Shown: piece by piece, positions 1 to 7,658 of the stretch | Layout: the number at the start of each line of letters is the position of its first letter | Numbering within the stretch: the first letter of the stretch is position 1 | Source: JAZNBI01 sp045586995 | GTDB lineage: Bacteria; Bacillota; Clostridia; Oscillospirales; CAG-272 | NCBI GenBank assembly: GCA_045586995.1 | Contig: JAZNBI010000112.1 | Coordinates: 1 to 15,115 of the forward strand | Length of the DNA stretch: 15,115 nt | Direction: 5' to 3' | Program-made: the position numbers and the translations under genes | The notes under the pieces: generated by a model | Seen by the model: the letters and a program-made list of their open reading frames with translations, nothing else | Told to the model about the DNA's origin: nothing | Databases searched by the model: none

Positions 1-2593
1 CCGAAGCAGTAAACAGTATGGAAAGCATCGCCCCCAACGCTGTTCCCGCAACGCTGACCTTTTGGAGAAGCTTTACAATGCGTTCGATTTTAAAGCAGGT
101 CGAAAAAGCGTTTATTAACGAGGAGATTTTTCCGTTTGTTATAATACCGCTGTTTGACTTTGCTTTTATTTCATCAAAATCCGCGGAGTGTGGCTTTGCT
201 ATTTTTATAGGCGCTCCTATTTTCTTTGACATTAAGCTTATAAATTCTTCTGTGATATTCGGGTCAAGTGTTTTGATGCCTATACCGATTCGATTTGATA
301 TAAGCTCTGCAGCATTTTTCTCGAATTCCGATGAAAATTTATATTGGAGCGTCATTTTTGCGCTAAGTACACCGTTGATTGCTACAAACATGGTATTTTG
401 AGCAGAAAAATCGGTATTTGTACTTATATCGTCCTCAGATGAAACCTTGATCTTATAATTGCGCATAAACGATGCGCTTCCGATAAGAATCTTCCGAGAG
501 GAGTCCACAATAGCTCCAAGACCGTCATCCGAAACCTTGATAATTCTGACTTCCTCGGGACGTTTGACATCAGACTCATTGTATGAAAAAATATTACTCA
601 ACGGACCTCCCACAGTACTGAAAACTGCGTTTATGCTGTAAAGCACGTCGTAGATCTCATTGTTATGAAACAGTGTAAGCTTAAACGCTTTTACGTCACC
701 GATACCGAAAACATCGGTATCATCAAAATAGATCGTACCCGCGTTAAGATATTCGTGAACCGCAGTATCTCCGATAATAGCACTCTCGTTTTTGAGAACA
801 CGGGCACAAGCGTTGTACAAGGTGTAATTAAATATAAACAAATACGAGGTCGGAACACAAATTATAAAGGTTACGATAAATGAATTGAATGCTGATGCCG
901 CGGTTTTGTTTACGGCGAGCGACAGAATTAAAACCGTTACCGAAATTATAAAAATTATAATCAATGAATAGAGAATATTCGAATAGAATGGGTTACGGCG
1001 CAAAGTTCTTTGAAAATACTTTCCTACAAAGTGAACCTTTTCGGTGCTGTAATCGATTTTGGGAACGGCAGAGTCCTCATCATCAGCAGACGGCTTGCTT
1101 CGCCTACGCTGCGCTCTGAAAGCAAGCTTTGTACCTTCGGAGGAAATAACGTTGAAGGTGTGCAGCTCTTTTAGTTTTTCCAAATATTCGCTGAGAATTG
1201 ACATAACAAGGCAAAAAGCCGCATAGAAATTGTACAGCATAATTTCACCCACAGGAGCTATTACGGCTATGAAAATGTCATATATAACGACAAAGCCCAG
1301 TAACACAGCGGAAAGGGAATAGGTTATCGGCTTTAGATTTTTAATGCCGATAAGTCCGTCATATAACTGCTTATATGAAATTGCAATACAGAAAACCAAC
1401 AGTTGAAGGGAAAGCAAAACATTTACGGTGGGGAACATATCCGGATTCATAAATTTTCCGAGAGTGCCACCGAAAATTCCGAAATTGTCGTAGATAAAAA
1501 GCAACAATGTAAGAGCCAGAGTGCCAAACAATCTGATTTTAAGACTTTTTAACTCTTTAGCATAAGACGTTTTAACGAAATCTCTTTCGGATTTATCGTT
1601 GTATTCATTTCCGTCGCTTGTGTATAAATTATGAGCCGAGTCAACGTCGGGCGTGTAATTACTGTCGAAGTCGGTTTCAGCTTTTTCAACTCGCTCGAAT
1701 CCGATAGTTTCGGTGAGCGCCTTTTCATATCCGAGCGCTACGATAAGGTTTATATCGGTGCTGTCAAGATTTATGTTTTCAACATTCGAACGGTTTTTGA
1801 AGAACTGTTCTTCCTCATCACTTATAAATTGTTTAGGGGGATCGGTGTCTTGCGACGCATCGCCTGAATTTAAATCTTTCGTACTTTGCTCAACATTATC
1901 ATTTTTGATAAAAGACTCAACGCTTTCTTGCGGAGCATCTGTCCTTAGAATCGGAGCGATTTCAGTTTCAGGTGAAGATATGCTTTCGGGCACGTTTTTT
2001 TGTATGGAATCGGTAATTTGTACTTGTTCCTCTATTGTGTTGTAGGATTGAACATCTTCGATTGCCTCAAGTGTTTGAGCGCTTTCTTCATCAGCCGATT
2101 CTTCGCTTTCAACCTGTGGGACAAGCTTGAATTGATCCTCTTGAGTTTTGTATGCGGTGCTCTCGGTTTTAGCTTCTTCAACATCTGATTCAACATTATC
2201 AGAATCAATTCTATTATCGGTGATGGGCTCGTCGCCGTTTTCTTTATCGTCATTTTTCAATTCTTCAAAGCATTCGGATTGCTCAATATCCTGCCTTTCC
2301 AAAATGTCATCAGAGGAGCTTTGAGTGTCACTTTCGCCTTTTTGTTCATCAGCTTCATCAAATGTCAAGAAATCCGATGTGTCAAGGTCGGAATATTCGG
2401 ATTTATATTCCTTTAAAGTGTCGTTTGCATGACCGAATTGCTTTTTTAACATATCGGCAAGCTTTTCTGCATCATCTGAATTGTCGGAAGACTTTTTTGA
2501 GGGCGCTATCTTTTTTTGGGGCTCGGTATTATCCATTTTTTCGCGCAATTGACGAAGTATTTCGGATATATCCTGTTCGTTTTGTTCGCTCAT
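1..2593 (-). CDS. Degenerate P-type ATPase-like membrane protein with long acidic N-terminal tail (3' end outside window)
   Basis: The frame is open for 864 codons from ATG 2593-2591 to the left edge, with ribosome binding site AAGGAGGA at 2599-2606. Residues 1 to about 350 are hydrophilic and strongly acidic, probably disordered. Hydrophobic segments follow near 355-372, 390-410, 428-449, 452-472, 540-560 and 570-592, and another begins near 843. This is the P1B ATPase order: two extra helices, M1/M2, short loop, M3/M4, large cytoplasmic loop, M5. CVP at 579-581 sits where the metal-ATPase CPx motif would be. The phosphorylation motif DKTGTLT aligns with DDTDVFG (624-630), keeping the Asp. 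The hinge TGD aligns with TLD (775-777). A GxG...GS..FM stretch resembles the nucleotide domain. No TGE motif is present, and the loop between the second and third helix pairs is only about 70 residues. The gene lies directly after rlmB, probably in one operon. I infer a non-pumping or regulatory relative; the function is unknown. Confidence 0.6.
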   Translation of the reverse strand, partial: MSEQNEQDISEILRQLREKMDNTEPQKKIAPSKKSSDNSDDAEKLADMLKKQFGHANDTLKEYKSEYSDLDTSDFLTFDEADEQKGESDTQSSSDDILERQDIEQSECFEELKNDDKENGDEPITDNRIDSDNVESDVEEAKTESTAYKTQEDQFKLVPQVESEESADEESAQTLEAIEDVQSYNTIEEQVQITDSIQKNVPESISSPETEIAPILRTDAPQESVESFIKNDNVEQSTKDLNSGDASQDTDPPKQFISDEEEQFFKNRSNVENINLDSTDINLIVALGYEKALTETIGFERVEKAETDFDSNYTPDVDSAHNLYTSDGNEYNDKSERDFVKTSYAKELKSLKIRLFGTLALTLLLFIYDNFGIFGGTLGKFMNPDMFPTVNVLLSLQLLVFCIAISYKQLYDGLIGIKNLKPITYSLSAVLLGFVVIYDIFIAVIAPVGEIMLYNFYAAFCLVMSILSEYLEKLKELHTFNVISSEGTKLAFRAQRRRSKPSADDEDSAVPKIDYSTEKVHFVGKYFQRTLRRNPFYSNILYSLIIIFIISVTVLILSLAVNKTAASAFNSFIVTFIICVPTSYLFIFNYTLYNACARVLKNESAIIGDTAVHEYLNAGTIYFDDTDVFGIGDVKAFKLTLFHNNEIYDVLYSINAVFSTVGGPLSNIFSYNESDVKRPEEVRIIKVSDDGLGAIVDSSRKILIGSASFMRNYKIKVSSEDDISTNTDFSAQNTMFVAINGVLSAKMTLQYKFSSEFEKNAAELISNRIGIGIKTLDPNITEEFISLMSKKIGAPIKIAKPHSADFDEIKAKSNSGIITNGKISSLINAFSTCFKIERIVKLLQKVSVAGTALGAMLSILFTAS

Positions 2594-2598
2594 ATTGT

Positions 2599-2606
2599 CC
2601 TCCTTT
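2599..2606 (-). promoter_or_regulatory. Strong ribosome binding site fixing the start of the P-type ATPase-like gene
   Basis: On the minus strand this reads AAGGAGGA, five bases before ATG 2593-2591. It fixes the start and shows that the acidic N-terminal tail is translated rather than an upstream artefact. Confidence 0.8.
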
Positions 2607-2625
2607 ACATATTAGTATAATTGAT

Positions 2626-3486
2626 TTATTTTGAGCTTTTAGCTCGGTGCTGTCTTGATGCCTCTGTAAGAATAACCGATGCCGCGGTAGAAACGTTAAA
2701 CGAGTTTACTTTACCGTACATTGGAATGGATGTGATAAAATCACTGCTTTTCAAAACCAATTGAGAGATTCCATTACCCTCACTACCGAACACAATAGCA
2801 CAAGGCCCTGAAAAATCGGTATCATAATAGCTTTTTCCGCCCGCTTCTGCGGCGTATATCCAAACACCTTTTTCTTTCAAAAATTCAATGGTTGCGGTGA
2901 TATTTGTTACTTTGGAAATTGCAAGATGTTCTATTGCACCTGCAGATGCCTTTGTTACAAGCGGAGTCAATCCCGAGGCATGACGTTTTGGTATAATAAG
3001 TCCGTGTGCACCCACGCCCTCTGCACATCTTATGAGAGAACCGAGATTATACGGGTCGGTAATTCCATCAGCTATGACTATCAAAGGTGCTTCTCCGCGC
3101 TCAAGGGCTATATTCAAAATGTCCTCAACATCACAATATTCCTTCTCGGCTGCCATTGCTATAATTCCTTGGTGAGGTGCATTGCCGGCAATTATATCAA
3201 GTTTTTGCTTGTCCACCTCAACGACGGGAAATCCTTTGCTTATTGCCTCTGCAACAAGCACGACAATTGAGCCCTCGCGGTCACCTCTGCGAACGAGGAT
3301 TTTATCGATTGTGCGTTCGGATTTTAAAAGCTCTCTGACAGCATTTCTTCCGATAACGGCGCCGTTGTTACTATCATACGGATTGCTTACAGGGAAGCGC
3401 TTTGCGTCATCCGATCTTTTAGGTGCATTTTTTCTTTTATTTGAATTGTATTTTGGTTTGTTTTCTTTATAATCGTTATATTTCAT
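2626..3486 (-). CDS. rlmB: 23S rRNA (guanosine-2'-O-)-methyltransferase, RlmB/TrmH family
   Basis: This is a SpoU/TrmH (SPOUT) family protein that uses S-adenosylmethionine to methylate a ribose 2'-OH; the RlmB branch acts on 23S rRNA. In the 286-aa product, a basic, low-complexity N-terminus (about 40 residues) precedes the substrate-binding domain with GRNAVRELL. The three SPOUT knot motifs follow in order: DPYNLGSLIRCAEGVGAHG (about 144-162), FGSEGNGIS (about 233-241) and IPMYGKVNSFNVSTA (about 254-268). Most relatives have SLNVS where this has SFNVS. ATG 3486 is preferred because the GGGTG element is about eight bases upstream; the in-frame ATG at 3492 sits almost on top of it. The upstream DNA is very AT-rich with TATAAT-like strings, but I could not fix a promoter. 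The exact target base cannot be read from sequence, so TrmH-like tRNA methylation remains possible. Confidence 0.88.
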   Translation of the reverse strand: MKYNDYKENKPKYNSNKRKNAPKRSDDAKRFPVSNPYDSNNGAVIGRNAVRELLKSERTIDKILVRRGDREGSIVVLVAEAISKGFPVVEVDKQKLDIIAGNAPHQGIIAMAAEKEYCDVEDILNIALERGEAPLIVIADGITDPYNLGSLIRCAEGVGAHGLIIPKRHASGLTPLVTKASAGAIEHLAISKVTNITATIEFLKEKGVWIYAAEAGGKSYYDTDFSGPCAIVFGSEGNGISQLVLKSSDFITSIPMYGKVNSFNVSTAASVILTEASRQHRAKSSK

Positions 3487-3616
3487 AAGCATTTCACCCG
3501 AATTTCAAAAAATATAGTATCAAATAAGTACAATTATATTAATTATATCACAAAAAGCTCATTTTGTATATATTTTTATTAAAAATGAAAAAAATCATAA
3601 AAATTTTAATAATATA

Positions 3617-3645
3617 TTGTATTTTGACGAAAAATGTGTTATCAT
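3617..3645 (+). promoter_or_regulatory. Candidate sigma-A promoter of the lysine riboswitch/transporter unit
   Basis: TTGTAT (3617-3622), a 17-base spacer and TATCAT (3640-3645), with TG one base before the -10 element (an extended -10), end just before the riboswitch P1 stem at 3650. The -35 match is weak, and the position relative to the aptamer is the main support. A TTGACG at 3624-3629 is too close to the same -10. Confidence 0.5.
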
Positions 3646-3649
3646 AAAT

Positions 3650-3816
3650 CGAAATGATAGAGGTGCGGATTTTATTAGTAGTCCTGCTTTTTGGATGGGA
3701 AACCGTTGGATGAAAGGAAAATTTGCCGAAGTGATTATGCGTTTTCCAATGCATTGTCGCCGGTGTTCTGTATAATATGCAGAATACTGTCATGAAAACG
3801 GAGCGCTATCATCTCG
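3650..3816 (+). promoter_or_regulatory. Lysine riboswitch (L box)
   Basis: The conserved L-box core is readable in order: GAGGTGCG at the start of J1/P2 (3660-3667), TTAGTAGTC near 3675-3683, GGAAAATTTGCCGAAG (3716-3731), ACTGTCATG (3786-3794) and GGAGCGCTATC (3800-3810). P1 forms between CGAAATGATAG (3650-3660) and CTATCATCTCG (3806-3816), 11 positions with one mismatch. The family senses L-lysine and usually represses lysine biosynthesis or uptake genes. The next gene is an NhaC-type transporter, so this marks it as part of the lysine regulon. The 3' strand of P1 can alternatively pair with 3844-3854, which explains the switch to the terminator at 3836. Confidence 0.93.
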
Positions 3817-3835
3817 TCTTTGGCATTTTGCTTGA

Positions 3836-3866
3836 AGTCGCGGGGTATTGCTCTGTGACTTTTTTA
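3836..3866 (+). terminator. Riboswitch-controlled intrinsic terminator with alternative antiterminator
   Basis: AGTCGCGGGG (3836-3845) pairs with CTCTGTGACT (3851-3860) as a 10-bp stem that includes G-U pairs, with loop TATTG, followed by TTTTTTATTTATTTT. The competing pairing is GGAGCGCTATC (3800-3810) with GGTATTGCTCT (3844-3854), with one mismatch. That pairing uses the P1 3' strand and destroys the terminator. Lysine binding stabilises P1, frees the terminator and stops transcription; without lysine the antiterminator forms. The pairings are seen in sequence; the ligand logic is known for the family. Confidence 0.85.
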
Positions 3867-3889
3867 TTTATTTTAGGAGGTTTGAAATC

Positions 3890-5665
3890 ATGAAAAAAAC
3901 GCGCAAAATCCTTTTTGTGACAGCTATGTTTCTTGCTCTGATGTCGTTGCTTTCACTTGTACTTTCCGCCGCGGATAATATTGTAACCGTCGACGGTAAG
4001 GATTATGACCTTGAAAGCTTTGACTCCACCGAGGATGCATACGGAGCCAATGAATATCTTTCGTCTTATCAAGATGTCGTTGGTAAAGATGCAGGGTTTT
4101 CGGATAATTTGGCTAAAGCGTTGGCTACCGTCAGAGAGGAAGTGAGTAGCTACGGTACATTTTGGTCGTTGCTTCCGCCGATTATCGCTATAGTCCTTGC
4201 ACTTATAACCAAAGAGGTTTACTCGTCTTTGTTTATAGGTATACTTTCGGGCGGATTGATTTATGCCGGATTTAATCTTGAAAAAACATTTACCACTATT
4301 GTTAATGACGGTATCATTTCGTCGCTTGCCGATTCTTGGAATATGGGCATACTCGTATTTCTTGTCGTACTTGGAATTATCGTTGTTTTGGTTAATTCAG
4401 CGGGTGGTTCTGCGGCATACGGTCAATGGGCGACAAATAAAATAACTTCTAAAAGAGGCGCGCTTTTTGCTACCTTTGGACTTGGTTGCCTTATCTTTGT
4501 TGACGATTATTTCAACTGCCTTACTGTTGGTAGCGTTATGCGCCCCGTTGCCGATAAATTTAGGGTTTCGCGCGCAAAGCTTGCATATATGATTGATGCT
4601 ACTGCGGCGCCAATCTGTATGATCGCTCCGATATCTTCTTGGGCAAGCGCAGTTACGGGCGTAGTAGAAGGCGAAGACGGATTCTTATTGTTTATAAAAG
4701 CGATTCCGTATAACTTCTATTCGCTCCTTACCATCGTTATGATCATAATGATAACCGCTATGAAATTTGACTACGGTCCTATGAAAAAGCACGAGCTTAA
4801 CGCGGAGATTAACGGTGACCTTTATTCGAGCGAAAACCGTCCGTACGAAAATGTAAAAGAAGAACAAATTTCTTCAAAAGGAAAAGTTATTGACCTTGTT
4901 CTTCCCGTGCTTTTGCTCATCTTTTGCTGTATCGCCGGAATGTCTTATACCGGATATGCGTATGGCGAAGCCGCTAATTTTATTGAATCCTTCAAAAATT
5001 GCGATGCATCCGTAGGGCTTTCGCTCGGCTCTATTATCGCGCTTATTATAATAGTTATATATTATTTGTTAAGACGCGTTCTTTCGTTTAAGAAATGCAT
5101 GGCGGCGATTCCCGAGGGCTTCAAAGCTATGGTTCCCGCAATTCTTATTCTTACGTTTGCATGGACGCTTTCATCAATGACAAGCTTGCTCGGAGCTAAA
5201 GTTTTTGTAGCTGAGCTTGTACGCGGCTCTACGACTATTGAAATGCTCCTGCCTGCAATAATATTTGCGATTGCAATCGGTCTTTCGTTTGCAACAGGTA
5301 CGTCGTGGGGAACCTTCGGAATTCTTTTGCCGATAGTCGTTGCGATTCTTTCTGCGACAAGCAATCTTTTGATCATCGCAGTTTCGGCGTGCCTTGCAGG
5401 TGCTGTATGCGGCGACCACTGCTCGCCTATTTCTGACACGACGATCATGTCCTCTGCGGGCGCGCAATCAGACCACATTAATCACGTTTCGACCCAGCTT
5501 CCGTATACTCTTACAGCAGCAGCGGTATCGTTGGTTTCTTACGTGATTGCGGGCATTGTACAAAACGTTTACATTTCGCTTTCAATTGCAATTGTACTTA
5601 TGATAACGACCTTGCTTGTTATAAAGTTTTTTGCAGACAAGAAAAAGGTTTCTGAAAATAATTGA
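3890..5665 (+). CDS. NhaC-family transporter, probable lysine transporter under L-box control
   Basis: The 591-aa membrane protein belongs to the NhaC (Na+/H+ antiporter) family of the ion transporter superfamily. Family signatures are a WSLLPPIIAIVLALITKEVY-type first core helix (about 93-112), FVDDYFNCLTVG (203-214) and GDHCSPISDTTIMSS (508-522). About a dozen hydrophobic segments are spread over residues 95-580. The N-terminus is unusual: a signal-like helix (residues about 5-27) is followed by about 65 hydrophilic residues before the core, which suggests an extracytoplasmic segment. ATG 3890 is chosen because AGGAGG lies at 3875-3880; a TTG at 3848 in the same frame falls inside the terminator hairpin. 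L-box control of an NhaC-type gene fits the LysW class of predicted lysine transporters. Lysine specificity and direction of transport are inferred from the riboswitch, not the protein. Confidence 0.88.
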   Translation: MKKTRKILFVTAMFLALMSLLSLVLSAADNIVTVDGKDYDLESFDSTEDAYGANEYLSSYQDVVGKDAGFSDNLAKALATVREEVSSYGTFWSLLPPIIAIVLALITKEVYSSLFIGILSGGLIYAGFNLEKTFTTIVNDGIISSLADSWNMGILVFLVVLGIIVVLVNSAGGSAAYGQWATNKITSKRGALFATFGLGCLIFVDDYFNCLTVGSVMRPVADKFRVSRAKLAYMIDATAAPICMIAPISSWASAVTGVVEGEDGFLLFIKAIPYNFYSLLTIVMIIMITAMKFDYGPMKKHELNAEINGDLYSSENRPYENVKEEQISSKGKVIDLVLPVLLLIFCCIAGMSYTGYAYGEAANFIESFKNCDASVGLSLGSIIALIIIVIYYLLRRVLSFKKCMAAIPEGFKAMVPAILILTFAWTLSSMTSLLGAKVFVAELVRGSTTIEMLLPAIIFAIAIGLSFATGTSWGTFGILLPIVVAILSATSNLLIIAVSACLAGAVCGDHCSPISDTTIMSSAGAQSDHINHVSTQLPYTLTAAAVSLVSYVIAGIVQNVYISLSIAIVLMITTLLVIKFFADKKKVSENN

Positions 5666-5676
5666 TAAAAAGAAAT

Positions 5677-5718
5677 AAAACCGCCGTCTGAGTTTATCGG
5701 ATGGCGGTTTTGTTTCTT
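5677..5718 (+). terminator. Intrinsic terminator after the lysine-regulated transporter
   Basis: AAAACCGCCGTCTG (5677-5690) pairs with CGGATGGCGGTTTT (5698-5711) in a 14-bp stem with two G-U pairs and loop AGTTTAT, followed by GTTTCTTT. The A-rich 5' arm could also make it work on the other strand. It insulates recA from riboswitch-controlled transcription. Confidence 0.9.
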
Positions 5719-5809
5719 TATTCGGAATTATATCTGCTGTTAACATTGTTAAAAAAACAAGTCAATAAAATATTTTTTCCTATAAAAGAAAAAATAATAC
5801 AAAAAACTA

Positions 5810-5838
5810 TTGACAAGCTTTTGTTTCGGTAGTATAAT
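5810..5838 (+). promoter_or_regulatory. Consensus sigma-A promoter of recA
   Basis: TTGACA (5810-5815), 17-base spacer, TATAAT (5833-5838): both hexamers are perfect and the spacing is optimal. Transcription should start near 5845, giving a leader of about 30 bases. No convincing LexA operator was found around it. Confidence 0.93.
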
Positions 5839-5873
5839 TGTTTCATGAACAATAATTTTCAAGGAGTATTGAG

Positions 5874-7001
5874 ATGAAAGCAAGCAAAAAAAGTACAACA
5901 AATAATATACCTTCCGATAAAAGCGGAAAAGCAAAAGCTTTGAGCTCGGCATTGGCACAGCTCGAAAAAGATTTCGGTGCAGGTACTATTATGAAGCTCG
6001 GGGAAAATTACAATATGGAGGTTCAAGCGGTACATACAGGTTCTATTGCTTTGGACAGAGCTCTAGGTATTGGCGGCGTTCCGAAGGGAAGGATTATTGA
6101 AATTTACGGTCCCGAATCATCCGGAAAAACTACTGTTGCCCTTCATATAATTGCAGAGGTTCAGAAAATCGGAGGCGAAGCGGCTTTCATTGATGCCGAG
6201 CATGCATTGGATCCCGAATATGCAAAAAATCTTGGAGTTGACATAAATAACTTGTTGGTTTCACAGCCCGATTGCGGAGAAGATGCCCTTGAAATTACAG
6301 AAGCGCTTGTAAGATCGGGAGCGATTGATATCGTTGTTGTAGACTCTGTTGCCGCGCTTGTTCCCAGACAGGAAATTGAGGGCGAGATGGGGGCTACCAC
6401 TGTCGGTATGCAAGCAAGACTTATGTCGCAAGCCATGAGAAAGCTTTCTTCGGTTATTTCGAAAAGTAACAGCATCGTTATTTTTATCAATCAGCTTCGT
6501 GATAAAATCGGTATTGCATACGGCAATCCGGAAACGACATCGGGAGGCCGTGCATTAAAGTTTTATGCTTCTGTCAGAATAGATGTGCGTAAAGCAGATC
6601 AGCTTAAAAACGGTACGGAAATTTACGGTAACCGCGTTAGATGTAAAATAGTTAAAAACAAGGTAGCGCCTCCTTTCAAGGTAGCCGAATTCGATATTCT
6701 CTACGGAAAAGGAATTTCTCGAATTGGTGAAATCATTGATATGGGAACTGCGTTGGATATAATTAAAAAGAGCGGTTCTTGGTTCTCATACAACGGCGAA
6801 CGACTTGGTCAAGGTAAAGAGAATATTCGTAAAATACTTGAGGATAAGCCCCAACTTGCAGATGAAATCGAAGCTAAAATACGCGCTCAACTTGATAATC
6901 TCGAGGTTCCGGCGTCGGATTTTGATGTCGATGACGAAGATGATGAGTTTGATATAAAGGTGTTGAAATCCGAAGACGAAAGCTTGGACGATGAAATTTG
7001 A
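5874..7001 (+). CDS. recA: Recombinase RecA
   Basis: RecA binds single-stranded DNA as an ATP-dependent filament, performs homologous strand exchange and activates LexA self-cleavage. The 375-aa product carries Walker A GPESSGKTT (79-87), AFIDAEHALDPEYA (104-117), Walker B-like IVVVDSVAAL (153-162), the L1 region around GEMGATTVGMQARLMSQAMRK (170-190) and the L2 region GIAYGNPETTSGGRALKF (213-230). The N-terminus has about 13 more residues than E. coli RecA, rich in Lys and Ser. The C-terminus is very acidic (about 349-375), as in many RecA proteins, where it moderates DNA binding. ATG 5874 follows AAGGAG (5861-5866) by seven bases. The recX start lies inside the last codons, so the two genes are cotranscribed. 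Confidence 0.98.
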   Translation: MKASKKSTTNNIPSDKSGKAKALSSALAQLEKDFGAGTIMKLGENYNMEVQAVHTGSIALDRALGIGGVPKGRIIEIYGPESSGKTTVALHIIAEVQKIGGEAAFIDAEHALDPEYAKNLGVDINNLLVSQPDCGEDALEITEALVRSGAIDIVVVDSVAALVPRQEIEGEMGATTVGMQARLMSQAMRKLSSVISKSNSIVIFINQLRDKIGIAYGNPETTSGGRALKFYASVRIDVRKADQLKNGTEIYGNRVRCKIVKNKVAPPFKVAEFDILYGKGISRIGEIIDMGTALDIIKKSGSWFSYNGERLGQGKENIRKILEDKPQLADEIEAKIRAQLDNLEVPASDFDVDDEDDEFDIKVLKSEDESLDDEI

Positions 7002-7641
7002 GATTAAACGTCTGACTTCGCAGAATTCCGGTTCTGAAATTGCGGTGAACGTTGCTTGCTTCGACGATTTTGAGGATGTAAAGGACGAAAAATTGATTAT
7101 AAGCACCGCCGATTATCTGGAATTGAAATTAAAAAAAGGTGAGATTTCAGAAGAGATTTTTGAAGAAATAAACGACAGGGCGAATTTTCGCCGTGGCTTA
7201 AAGAAAGCAGAATCGCTTTTGTCATATTCTCAAAAATCTCCCGAAGCTCTATACATAAAGCTTGTGAAAAGCGGATTTGACAAAGATATTGCAGCACGTG
7301 TAATTTCATTTATTACCGAGAATTCTTATATAAACGAGAAACGGGATGCTGTTCGCATTGCCGAGATGTGTTTAAAAAAATTCTGGGGGAAGAAAAAAAT
7401 TCTCTTTCAAATTCGAGAGAAAGGATACGGTGACATTGCTATCCAGAGTGTTAAGGAGTTCTTAAACGATATTGATTTCGTTGAACGTTGCTTGGAATAT
7501 ATGATAAAAAAATATGAGGGCGTTCCCAAGGATCCCGACAAGCGCAACAAAATGTTTTTGGCGCTTATGAGATATGGATATTCACAGGAAAACATTATCG
7601 ATGCGTGTGCACGCTTTCATGAGAGAAATATGACATCTTGA
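6991..7641 (+). CDS. recX: RecA regulatory protein RecX
   Basis: RecX binds RecA filaments and modulates their extension and activity. The 216-aa product has the family's three-helix repeat build: ARRLS-like RRGLKKAESLLSYSQKSPEAL (68-88) and SGFDKDIAARVISFITENSYINEKRDAVRIAEMCLKKFWGKKKILFQIREKGY (94-146), then a C-terminal repeat with SQENIIDACARF (198-209). Its start ATG 6991-6993 overlaps the recA stop by 11 bases in another frame. No clear Shine-Dalgarno element precedes it, which suggests translational coupling to recA. Position and length support the assignment. The gene runs convergently into the deacetylase gene with only 17 bases between stops and no visible terminator. Confidence 0.93.
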   Translation: MKFEIKRLTSQNSGSEIAVNVACFDDFEDVKDEKLIISTADYLELKLKKGEISEEIFEEINDRANFRRGLKKAESLLSYSQKSPEALYIKLVKSGFDKDIAARVISFITENSYINEKRDAVRIAEMCLKKFWGKKKILFQIREKGYGDIAIQSVKEFLNDIDFVERCLEYMIKKYEGVPKDPDKRNKMFLALMRYGYSQENIIDACARFHERNMTS

Positions 7642-7658
7642 AAATTTAACATAGCTGT

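Noticed and set aside
1..2593. Several plus-strand open frames of 60-110 codons
   Set aside because: They are all antisense to the continuous 864-codon minus-strand frame, with no ribosome binding sites or recognisable domains.
3548..3793. Minus-strand open frame of 81 codons
   Set aside because: It lies antisense to the lysine riboswitch, has no ribosome binding site, and its composition follows the RNA structure.
3848..3889. TTG start 14 codons upstream for the NhaC-type transporter
   Set aside because: It lies within the riboswitch terminator hairpin, while ATG 3890 has AGGAGG at a suitable distance and begins a signal-like sequence.
5062..5478. Overlapping minus-strand open frames inside the transporter gene
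   Set aside because: They are antisense shadows of a well-supported family member, with no start signals of their own.
5843..5860. LexA/DinR box in the recA leader
   Set aside because: TGAAC at 5845-5849 gives only one half-site; the second half does not match the CGAAC-N4-GTTCG pattern well enough.
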